This document shows positions 13,651 through 19,634 of a stretch of 19,634 nt of DNA, piece by piece. Positions within the stretch are counted from its first letter, which is position 1. Every line of letters begins with the position of its first letter. A program made the position numbers and the translations under genes. This DNA comes from JBBITW01 sp037440525. GTDB lineage: Bacteria; Desulfobacterota; BSN033; UBA1163. Under the pieces are notes generated by a model, which saw only the letters and a program-made list of their open reading frames with translations, made no database searches and was not told the DNA's origin. Where the stretch lies: NCBI GenBank assembly GCA_037440525.1, contig JBBITW010000051.1:1-19634 (forward strand), read 5' to 3'.

Positions 13651-14475
13651 ATGGAGATAATCGATTTTCATACCCATTATGTAAAAAAAGAGATGCTAAA
13701 CCCAACATGGCTCAATTTCTTACAGGCCATCAATCCTGAGTTCTATGAAAAGGCAGATGATTACAGCAATAAACCAGAGCTCTTTGTATCTTATTTAAAG
13801 AGCCAGGGCGTAAAATATGCAGTTGTTCTTCCAGAGTGTGCCCCTGCAACAAGTGGTTTTGTTCCCACAGAGGATGTCATCCAGTTCTGCCTTGGACAGG
13901 AGATGCTAATACCATTCACATCCCTAAACCCAAATTTCCATCCCGAGCCAGCAGAAAAACTTGAATTCTATGTCAGGGAGAATGGTATAAGAGGACTTAA
14001 GCTTCACCCTTCATATCAATTCTTTTACCCTAATGAGGCAAGACTCTATCCCATCTACGAGAAGGCTCAAACCCTGAGGATACCCATCATCTTCCATATT
14101 GGCTCATCAATATTCAAGGGGACAAGATTAAAGTATTGTGATCCTATCTACCTCGACGATGTTGCAGTTGATTTCCCTGAACTAAAAATCATAATGGCTC
14201 ACAGCGGTAGAGGCTTCTGGTATAGTGACTGTTTTGCCCTATCACGGCTTCATAAAAATATATATATGGATATAACAGGTCTCCCACCCCAGAATCTTCT
14301 CTCTTACTTCCCTGAGCTCGAAAAGAATAGTGAGAAGGTGATCTTTGGATCTGATTGGCCAACCATGCCAGGAGGAATCATGAAGAATGTGGAGGCAATA
14401 AAATCCTTACCGCTTAAAGAAAAAACGATAGAGGCCATCCTTTTCAAAAATGCCTATAAAATTCTCTTTGAATAA
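13651..14475 (+). CDS. Amidohydrolase family protein (PF04909/ACMSD-like), 274 aa
   Basis: A metal-dependent TIM-barrel hydrolase or decarboxylase. The metal motif HxH is at His7 and His9 (DFHTHY). Further metal/catalytic residues are the His in PIIFHIGSS, the His in IIMAHSGRGFW and the Asp in VIFGSDWPTMPGG: the usual set of the amidohydrolase-2 family. GIRGLKLHPSYQFFYPN is also typical. The substrate cannot be told; family members act on aromatic acids, lactones and amides. It is a single gene with its own promoter and ribosome binding site, ending 48 bases before the convergent restriction endonuclease gene. The shorter start gives the normal family N-terminus, beginning directly with the first strand. 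Confidence 0.88.
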   Translation: MEIIDFHTHYVKKEMLNPTWLNFLQAINPEFYEKADDYSNKPELFVSYLKSQGVKYAVVLPECAPATSGFVPTEDVIQFCLGQEMLIPFTSLNPNFHPEPAEKLEFYVRENGIRGLKLHPSYQFFYPNEARLYPIYEKAQTLRIPIIFHIGSSIFKGTRLKYCDPIYLDDVAVDFPELKIIMAHSGRGFWYSDCFALSRLHKNIYMDITGLPPQNLLSYFPELEKNSEKVIFGSDWPTMPGGIMKNVEAIKSLPLKEKTIEAILFKNAYKILFE

Positions 14476-14523
14476 TAAAAAATAAGGTTTATATCTTAAT
14501 TGTGGTTTCATATTTCCATATCT

Positions 14524-15276
14524 TTAAAATTGGAAGTGAACAGGGACATCTCTCAGGTTAGTAATATCCTCTTTTTTCATATCGCTGGCTAAATATATCA
14601 ATTCAGCTCTAAATATCTTTTCATTATATCTATTTGATAGTAGCTTAAAATAAGGTTCAACAGAATAATGATAACGAAAATCTCTCCCTTTTGTATAACC
14701 GCCTTTTCCACTTTTAAAAATACCTTTCCCATAATGTTCAGAAAGTTGACCATTAGGAACACAAACTAATTTGAGTGCTTTAATATTTGGTTTTGCATGT
14801 TCGTGGACTATTTGAATAATATATGTCAGACATGGTTTCTCCATTTCTGGAGAAATTTTATAATATTGAGGTAAATTAGGTATAAATATTTTATTAACCA
14901 CATAAGAAGTTTGATTGATTGCTATATTGATTTTCCCTTTATAATCTGCTGGATTATCTAAAAGGGCAGTTTTAACCTCAATATGCATGAAGGCATCCGG
15001 GAGTTCAAACATTAAATCCGAACCAATAGGAGAAGAATTGGGAAATCTTAAAATCGAGGCAAAGTAGTGATGGAAAATTCTCTCTGCTCCAGTATCTAAA
15101 TCAGATGCTTTATAGCCTTTTCTTGCAGTCTTTATAAAATTATAATACCAATCGTTCAGAATTTTTATTCTTGAGTTTAATCCACCAATTAAGGTATTTA
15201 AATCTTGCTTTAAGTGGATTAAAATTAGATCAAAATATTGTTTTTCTATCTTTTCTAAATCAAAATCATTTAACAT
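14524..15276 (-). CDS. Probable Type II restriction endonuclease, PD-(D/E)XK fold, 250 aa
   Basis: A PD-(D/E)XK active site is visible: Asp87 in IGSDLMFELPDAF, followed by Glu100-Val-Lys102 (HIEVKTALLD), preceded by an alpha-helical region and a conserved-looking TGAERIFHH (about 62-70). There is no ATPase or methyltransferase domain, and the size is normal for an orthodox Type II enzyme. It overlaps the end of the methyltransferase gene by 11 bases, so the two are co-translated as a restriction-modification system, which supports the nuclease call. Base composition is clearly more A+T-rich than the flanking genes, a sign of transfer. I do not recognise the family or its recognition sequence. 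Confidence 0.8.
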   Translation of the reverse strand: MLNDFDLEKIEKQYFDLILIHLKQDLNTLIGGLNSRIKILNDWYYNFIKTARKGYKASDLDTGAERIFHHYFASILRFPNSSPIGSDLMFELPDAFMHIEVKTALLDNPADYKGKINIAINQTSYVVNKIFIPNLPQYYKISPEMEKPCLTYIIQIVHEHAKPNIKALKLVCVPNGQLSEHYGKGIFKSGKGGYTKGRDFRYHYSVEPYFKLLSNRYNEKIFRAELIYLASDMKKEDITNLRDVPVHFQF

Positions 15277-16882
15277 AAATTATCTCTCTAATATCTTTAC
15301 ATCTTTTTTTAATAATATCGAGATATTCAGGGACGAGTTCTATCAATATGGCATTTCTCCCCAAATCATAAGCGACTTTACCTACTGTTCCTGAACCAGC
15401 AAAAGGATCCAATACAACCCCACCTTCAGGACAACCAGCTTCAACACATCTTTTCACAAGTTCTTCAGGAAAGGTTGCAAAATGTGCCTCAGAAAATGGC
15501 TGAAGTTTTATACTCCAAACATCACCAGGATTTTTACCTTTTGGATGTGGTTTTACTGTCTGAAGCACTAAATGTGTTTCAGTAACCCATCTATCATAGA
15601 TATCATCAAATTTAAGTATCTCTTTCAGCCTAAACCAATCATCTGGTAATGGAATAGAACCACCTCTCCCCCAGCTACCAGTATCCTTCCTAAACCAATG
15701 ACCTGCTGTATCTTTATAGCCCAATAATTTATCAATTTCTTTTGTTGTAATATTTCTATTTTTACGCCAAAATTTAAGATATTCAGCAATTATTGGTTGA
15801 AAAATTTCATATCTTCTTTGTAGCACCAAATATTCTCCAAAAAGGGATTTTCTTGCTCCAGGAGAAGCACCTCTATTATCTGGGCTCAATTTAAACTTAC
15901 CTTTATAAATCCGCTTCCCACTCTGCAAAAATATAGAACCAGTAGAGGGAAATAGCATTGAAGACCTTAATTCTACTCGGTCATTAAAATCTGGTTTCGG
16001 AGGTAATATAGGTTTAGGAAATCCGTTACAAGCATAATGCGCATCTACATCTATCTCGAACTTTATAGATTCTCCACAACTATGACATACCAACTCAACT
16101 GGGAGCTGAGATTCTTTATCAAAATCCTGAACCATTTCAATCGTTCTCTTACCATCTTCCCAAAGGACCTCTGCAAGTATATCACCTTTGGAATTTTTGA
16201 AAACTTTTAGAACATTTCCTTTAATCTTGCTATCTTTTAATAGAGAGTTTTCCACTTCAAAACCTAAAATATCTTCAGGACTTTTATTGTTTGTAAAGTT
16301 ACTAACTCGGAGTCTTAATTTATCTAACGATAAATAATAATTGTACTTGCTCTCTTCCTTTACAAATAAAAATACTGGTTCATATACGTTTGAGAATCGG
16401 CTATTTAATGAAGAAGGCATAGCATTGGGTTTGAACCATATAATCTTATTCAGGAGTGCCCAACCATCTTTTTGAAGTTCAACTGCTAACAATTCCGGTA
16501 TAAGTAATAATTCCTTGTTTTGATATTTATACCCTATATTCAAGAAGAAAGTGCCCTTTGGTTTTAACACTCTTTTCATTTTGCTAAAGATATCAACAAG
16601 TCTTTTTATATATTCATGATAGGAGTTTTCTTGACCAATCTGTTGGGGGTTCCTGTAATCTCTTTGTTTCCAATAGGGTGGTGAAGTTATAACACAATCT
16701 ACAATCCCTTCGGGCAATAGATGAATAGCCTTATCGATATCCCCTATATATACGCTAATATCTCTTTCTCCAAAGCCATGGCTTGTTCTATATGTTTCCA
16801 AAAAGGATAACTGCTCTTTAATATAATTTGAATCTGAAGAGATTATATCTCGTTCCTTAATTTCTTTATATCTTTTCTTCAT
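15266..16882 (-). CDS. Site-specific DNA methyltransferase (beta-class, N4-cytosine or N6-adenine), 538 aa
   Basis: Catalytic motif IV TSPPYWKQRDY (residues 66-76) comes first and the SAM-binding motif I DPFAGSG (492-498) comes near the C-terminus, the beta-class order. SPPY rather than DPPY favours N4-cytosine methylation, but the class is not exclusive. Between them lies a large target-recognition region with a possible zinc site (Cys266, Cys269 in CHSCG, and Cys285) and a predicted helix-turn-helix-like segment (NITTKEIDKLLGYKDTAGHW). At 538 residues it is longer than most beta-class enzymes. AGG precedes ATG 16882 by 6 bases. The endonuclease gene follows with an 11-base overlap. The DNA is A+T-rich relative to neighbours. 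Confidence 0.9.
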   Translation of the reverse strand: MKKRYKEIKERDIISSDSNYIKEQLSFLETYRTSHGFGERDISVYIGDIDKAIHLLPEGIVDCVITSPPYWKQRDYRNPQQIGQENSYHEYIKRLVDIFSKMKRVLKPKGTFFLNIGYKYQNKELLLIPELLAVELQKDGWALLNKIIWFKPNAMPSSLNSRFSNVYEPVFLFVKEESKYNYYLSLDKLRLRVSNFTNNKSPEDILGFEVENSLLKDSKIKGNVLKVFKNSKGDILAEVLWEDGKRTIEMVQDFDKESQLPVELVCHSCGESIKFEIDVDAHYACNGFPKPILPPKPDFNDRVELRSSMLFPSTGSIFLQSGKRIYKGKFKLSPDNRGASPGARKSLFGEYLVLQRRYEIFQPIIAEYLKFWRKNRNITTKEIDKLLGYKDTAGHWFRKDTGSWGRGGSIPLPDDWFRLKEILKFDDIYDRWVTETHLVLQTVKPHPKGKNPGDVWSIKLQPFSEAHFATFPEELVKRCVEAGCPEGGVVLDPFAGSGTVGKVAYDLGRNAILIELVPEYLDIIKKRCKDIREIIYVK

Positions 16883-16899
16883 AATTTACCTAACGAAAA

Positions 16900-16918
16900 T
16901 GACTAATTCATTTGACTA
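16900..16918 (-). promoter_or_regulatory. Short direct repeat upstream of the restriction-modification operon
   Basis: TAGTCA occurs twice on the minus strand (16918-16913 and 16905-16900), 13 bases apart, just before the methyltransferase start. It could be an operator. No C-protein gene is present, and the repeat is short enough to be chance. Confidence 0.25.
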
Positions 16919-16980
16919 CTTCTTAATCGGTATCCCAACTTGGAGCTATATTACTTATACAAGTCCTCTTTGAACAATCT

Positions 16981-17553
16981 TTAAATCCTTTCCATTTTAC
17001 TAGAGATCTCCTTTAAAAAGGTCTCCGATTGCATAACCCTTAAAAGAGGAGACAAACCACTCTTCTGGAAAAGCTCTATGCATAACCTGTGGGCCTCCAC
17101 ATTTCGAGATGCAGTACAATCCTCTAATACAATTGTATAGAAATCGTTACAGATTGCATCCATAACAGTTGCATAAACACAGACCTGGGTATTTATCCCT
17201 GTGACTGCAACTGTATCCACCTTAAGAAGACGAAGGGTCTGATCAAGGTCGGTCTTGAAGAAGGCACTAAAACGCCTTTTTGGAAGAATCTCATCCTTCC
17301 TTATTGGTTGAAATTCATCGATGACCTCTGCCCCTTCTGTTCCTCTAATTGAATAAGACTTATTCCCTCGGAAGATGAAATCATTCTCCAGAAAACTGTC
17401 ACAGGCAAAAATAACAGGAATATCAAGCTCCCTTGCCTTCACGAGAAGCCTTTTAATATTGGGGACAATCTTTAAATACTCCTGAGTTGAAGGAAGGTCC
17501 CTTCTTTTGAAAGCATCCTTTAGCATATCTACTACTATGATAGCTGGTTTCAT
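16981..17553 (-). CDS. Isochorismatase-family cysteine hydrolase, 190 aa
   Basis: An alpha/beta hydrolase of the nicotinamidase/isochorismatase superfamily. The catalytic triad is visible: Asp9 (IIVVDMLKDAF), Lys92 (LPKRRFSAFFKTDLDQTL) and Cys125 (VTGINTQVCVYATVMDA). The nucleophilic cysteine argues for an amidase-type reaction (nicotinamide, carbamoyl or ureido compounds) and against true isochorismatase, which does not use it. No signal peptide. The ATG at 17553 has AAGGG upstream. The gene diverges from the aryl-acid ligase across 168 bases, so the two may share control. Downstream, 98 bases separate it from the restriction-modification operon. Confidence 0.9.
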   Translation of the reverse strand: MKPAIIVVDMLKDAFKRRDLPSTQEYLKIVPNIKRLLVKARELDIPVIFACDSFLENDFIFRGNKSYSIRGTEGAEVIDEFQPIRKDEILPKRRFSAFFKTDLDQTLRLLKVDTVAVTGINTQVCVYATVMDAICNDFYTIVLEDCTASRNVEAHRLCIELFQKSGLSPLLRVMQSETFLKEISSKMERI

Positions 17554-17653
17554 TTTTACCCTTCCCTATGAATTTAAAATGTGTTATTTTAAATCTCAAA
17601 ACCCGTAATTAAAAATTTATTCATTACACCATATATTATGCCTAAAAAAATTC

Positions 17654-17681
17654 TTTACTACAACCCGTGCAATGATATATT
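17654..17681 (+). promoter_or_regulatory. Possible promoter for the aryl-acid ligase gene
   Basis: TTTACT (17654-17659), a 16-base spacer and TATATT (17676-17681). A moderate match within an A+T-rich divergent gap, where chance matches are easy. Confidence 0.35.
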
Positions 17682-17721
17682 ATTTAATAAATCTTTTTAT
17701 TGAAAGGAGGAGAAGAAAACC

Positions 17722-19392
17722 ATGTTACCGGGTGCCAATCCATTTCCAGAGGAGTTCGTTCAGCTATATTACCAGAATAAGTGGTGGTCAGGAATCACAC
17801 TGGGAGAGATGCTGGATAGAACTTCAGAAATTTATCCCCATAAAGAGGCCTTTGTGGGAGATGGATTAAGATTAACATACAGAGAGCTGAGGGAATGGAC
17901 GGACCGTGCGGCTATTGCCTTTCTTGAACTGGGCATTGGTAAGCTTGATCGTGTATTGCTTCAGATCCCAAACTGGCCTGAATTCGTTTTTAGTTATTAT
18001 GGACTCCATAAGATAGGTGCAATACCAGTGATGTGTCTGCCGCGATTTTCGCAAAGGGAGATTGAGCACTTTTGTGAAATAACAGAGGCCAAGGCGTGGA
18101 TTGTCCCCCTCCAGTTTGAAAAGATTGACTATCGCCAGATGATTGAGGCAGTTAGATCTTCCAAATCACTTTTAAAACATATTCTTATAATTGAACATAT
18201 GGATAAAATAAATGAATCTTTACCGCATGGAACACTATCTTTTAATGGTCTTCTAAAAGGGGTTGATCTAAAGAGATATCCAAAAGATCATCTTAAATCC
18301 TTCAGACCCGACCCTGAAGAGATCTGCCACCTGATGCCTACAGGAGGAACTACAGGTCTACCAAAGCTCGTTGCAAGAACACACAATGACTTCCTCTGTA
18401 ATGTTGATTTTAGGGCAAAGGCATGGGAACGAAGCCCCCATGACATAACCCTTATCGCTACCCCCTTAACCCACAATATGGCGATTGAGGTCTCCATGAA
18501 CCCAACATTTCTAACAGGAGGAAAGGTTGTGATTATTTCTTCCACCCGACCGAAGGATATCTTGGAGGCTATCGAGAGAGAAAAGGTAACTACAATGATC
18601 CTTGCTGTAGCACAAATTCAACAGATTGTAGACCTGCCGGAACTTGAAAGATATGATCTCTCCTCACTGAAGGTTATAGGCTCTGGAGGATCTTATATGC
18701 CACCTGAAACAATCCTCAAGGTTTATGAAAGAATTAAATGTAAGTTTTACAATGTATTTGGAATGTCTGAGGGACCATGTACCCAGACTCGATATCAGGA
18801 TCCAGAGGAGGCTGTATTATATACTGTGGGATGGCCAATATGTCCTTATGATGAATTCAAGGTAATCGATGCGAACGGGAAAGAACTCCCTCAGGGGAAA
18901 GAAGGGGAACTTGTGGCAAGAGGTCCTTGCATCTTTAGAGGATATTATAAAGGAGAGGCTGATAATAGAGAAGCCTTTACATCTGATGGGTTTTTCCGCA
19001 CAGGTGATATTGCCAAGTTTGATGAAAATGGTCGGCTTTTAATTACAGGAAGGAAAAAGGATATTATCATTCGTGGAGGAGAGAATATAAGTGCAAGAGA
19101 GGTGGAAGATCTGATCCGCAAATATCCAAAGGTTTCGGAGGTAGCCGCTGTTGGAATGCCTGATCCGATCCTCGGAGAAAGGGTTTGTGCATTTATCAAA
19201 CCCAAAAAAGGAGAGATAATCACATTTGAAGAGATCATCTCTTATCTCAAGGAACAAAAGACATCTGTTCTTTATCTCCCCGAAAGGATAGAAGTGATTG
19301 AAGAAATGCCTTTTACAAATGTTGGTAAGGTGGATAAAAAGAGGCTCAAAGAAGAGATCAGGGTTAAGCTTAAGCAAGAGGGGAAGATTTGA
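17722..19392 (+). CDS. Aryl-acid AMP ligase / acyl-CoA synthetase (DhbE/EntE-like), 556 aa
   Basis: An ANL-superfamily enzyme that adenylates a carboxylic acid and then usually makes its CoA thioester. Motif A3 MPTGGTTGLPK is at residues 205-215, A5 NVFGMSEG at 344-351, and the hinge RTGDIAKFDENGRLLITGRKKDIIIRGGENIS follows. Catalytic Lys536 is in PFTNVGKVDKKRL. His251-Asn252 (PLTHNMAI) matches the His-Asn of dihydroxybenzoate/salicylate adenylating enzymes, and the N-terminal LHKIGAIPVMCLPRFSQREI is also of that type, so an aromatic substrate is likely. GGAGG and GGAG lie 9-11 bases before the ATG. Next on the strand is a probable molybdenum hydroxylase subunit, pointing to anaerobic aromatic catabolism rather than siderophore synthesis. 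Confidence 0.9.
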   Translation: MLPGANPFPEEFVQLYYQNKWWSGITLGEMLDRTSEIYPHKEAFVGDGLRLTYRELREWTDRAAIAFLELGIGKLDRVLLQIPNWPEFVFSYYGLHKIGAIPVMCLPRFSQREIEHFCEITEAKAWIVPLQFEKIDYRQMIEAVRSSKSLLKHILIIEHMDKINESLPHGTLSFNGLLKGVDLKRYPKDHLKSFRPDPEEICHLMPTGGTTGLPKLVARTHNDFLCNVDFRAKAWERSPHDITLIATPLTHNMAIEVSMNPTFLTGGKVVIISSTRPKDILEAIEREKVTTMILAVAQIQQIVDLPELERYDLSSLKVIGSGGSYMPPETILKVYERIKCKFYNVFGMSEGPCTQTRYQDPEEAVLYTVGWPICPYDEFKVIDANGKELPQGKEGELVARGPCIFRGYYKGEADNREAFTSDGFFRTGDIAKFDENGRLLITGRKKDIIIRGGENISAREVEDLIRKYPKVSEVAAVGMPDPILGERVCAFIKPKKGEIITFEEIISYLKEQKTSVLYLPERIEVIEEMPFTNVGKVDKKRLKEEIRVKLKQEGKI

Positions 19393-19410
19393 TTAAAAAT
19401 TTTACTGATC

Positions 19411-19439
19411 TTGAAATTTTATTTTAAAAAGGCTATTAA
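19411..19439 (+). promoter_or_regulatory. Possible promoter for the gene starting at 19590
   Basis: TTGAAA (19411-19416), a 17-base spacer and TATTAA (19434-19439). It would give a leader of about 150 bases. The 197-base gap after the ligase gene is A+T-rich, and I see no terminator hairpin in it. Confidence 0.3.
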
Positions 19440-19589
19440 ACATTAAAATTTGTAAACCTTGTTAGAAATTCTATGACTTTTAAGCAGGACGATATATTGA
19501 TGAACTAATCCCTGTTTGCTTTTGAAAGGAATCTTATCTTTAACAACGCTCAAAAAAGCGGGTTTCAAAACGGGGAAAAGGAGGTCGGG

Positions 19590-19634
19590 ATGCGACTTTT
19601 GGATTTTGAATATTTTGAACCGAAAACGCTTAGG
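19590..19634 (+). CDS. Start of a probable FAD-binding subunit of a molybdenum hydroxylase (CoxM/XdhB family), 3' cut by window
   Basis: Only 15 codons are visible, reading MRLLDFEYFEPKTLR. A strong ribosome binding site, AAAAGGAGG (19576-19584), lies 5 bases before the ATG, so this is a real gene start. The wording F-x-Y-x-x-P-K-T-L at the N-terminus is characteristic of the medium, FAD-binding subunit of xanthine dehydrogenase, CO dehydrogenase and 4-hydroxybenzoyl-CoA reductase type enzymes. The call rests on this short match plus the ligase upstream. Confidence 0.6.
   Translation, partial: MRLLDFEYFEPKTLR

Noticed and set aside
16981..19392. Siderophore (dihydroxybenzoate) synthesis from an isochorismatase-like gene plus a DhbE/EntE-like ligase
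   Set aside because: The hydrolase has a catalytic cysteine (Cys125) unlike true isochorismatase and lacks a carrier-protein domain. No isochorismate synthase, dehydrogenase or NRPS gene is seen, and the next gene looks like a molybdenum hydroxylase subunit.
1..19634. CRISPR array, tRNA/rRNA genes, prophage or intact transposase
   Set aside because: No regularly spaced short repeats, no cloverleaf or rRNA sequence, and no recombinase or phage structural protein could be found by reading both strands.

Overview
The window looks like a chromosomal segment from an A+T-rich, probably anaerobic, Gram-negative-type bacterium. The bacterial core genes miaA, hfq, scpB, rluB and mnmG point to Bacteria. 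The cobalamin-type radical SAM enzyme, the iron-sulfur flavoprotein, the double [4Fe-4S] reductase and the start of a probable molybdenum hydroxylase fit an anaerobe. A Desulfobacterota- or Nitrospirota-like lineage is a guess; no rRNA or other taxonomic marker is present. I see no tRNA, rRNA, CRISPR array, transposase or phage gene.

Layout. 1-849: the 3' end of a GMP synthase gene, then a tiny histidine-bearing helical protein. 851-5274: a B12-binding radical SAM enzyme, a divergent methyltransferase, an iron-sulfur flavoprotein, an unknown small protein and a DUF123-like GIY-YIG protein. Two related inverted-repeat (MITE-like) elements lie at 2755-2858 and 5294-5434. 5516-6406: a degenerate aldo/keto-reductase-like protein with an apparently leaderless promoter. 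9564 down to 6381: a tight leftward operon miaA-hfq-scpB-rluB-CTP-dependent lipid kinase, with a readable promoter at 9592-9620. 9832-13332: a rightward group of GAF/Fis-type regulator, short QueG-like [4Fe-4S] protein and mnmG. This group is bracketed by two identical 52-bp direct repeats (9669-9720 and 13355-13406). 13651-14475: an amidohydrolase with a good promoter. 16882 down to 14524: a Type II restriction-modification pair (methyltransferase, then PD-(D/E)XK endonuclease), more A+T-rich than its surroundings. 17553 down to 16981: an isochorismatase-family cysteine hydrolase. Divergent from it, 17722-19392, is an aryl-acid adenylate/CoA ligase, followed at 19590 by the first 15 codons of what looks like the FAD subunit of a molybdenum hydroxylase.

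How the genes may work together. miaA, hfq, rluB, the QueG-like gene and mnmG make 6979-13332 rich in RNA modification and RNA handling. The right end looks like the start of an aromatic-acid activation and reduction cluster. No single feature is a clear new defence or metabolic system. The most unusual structures are the repeat-bracketed regulator/QueG-like/mnmG block, the two MITE-like elements, the regulator that lacks an AAA+ domain, and the uncharacterised restriction-modification pair.
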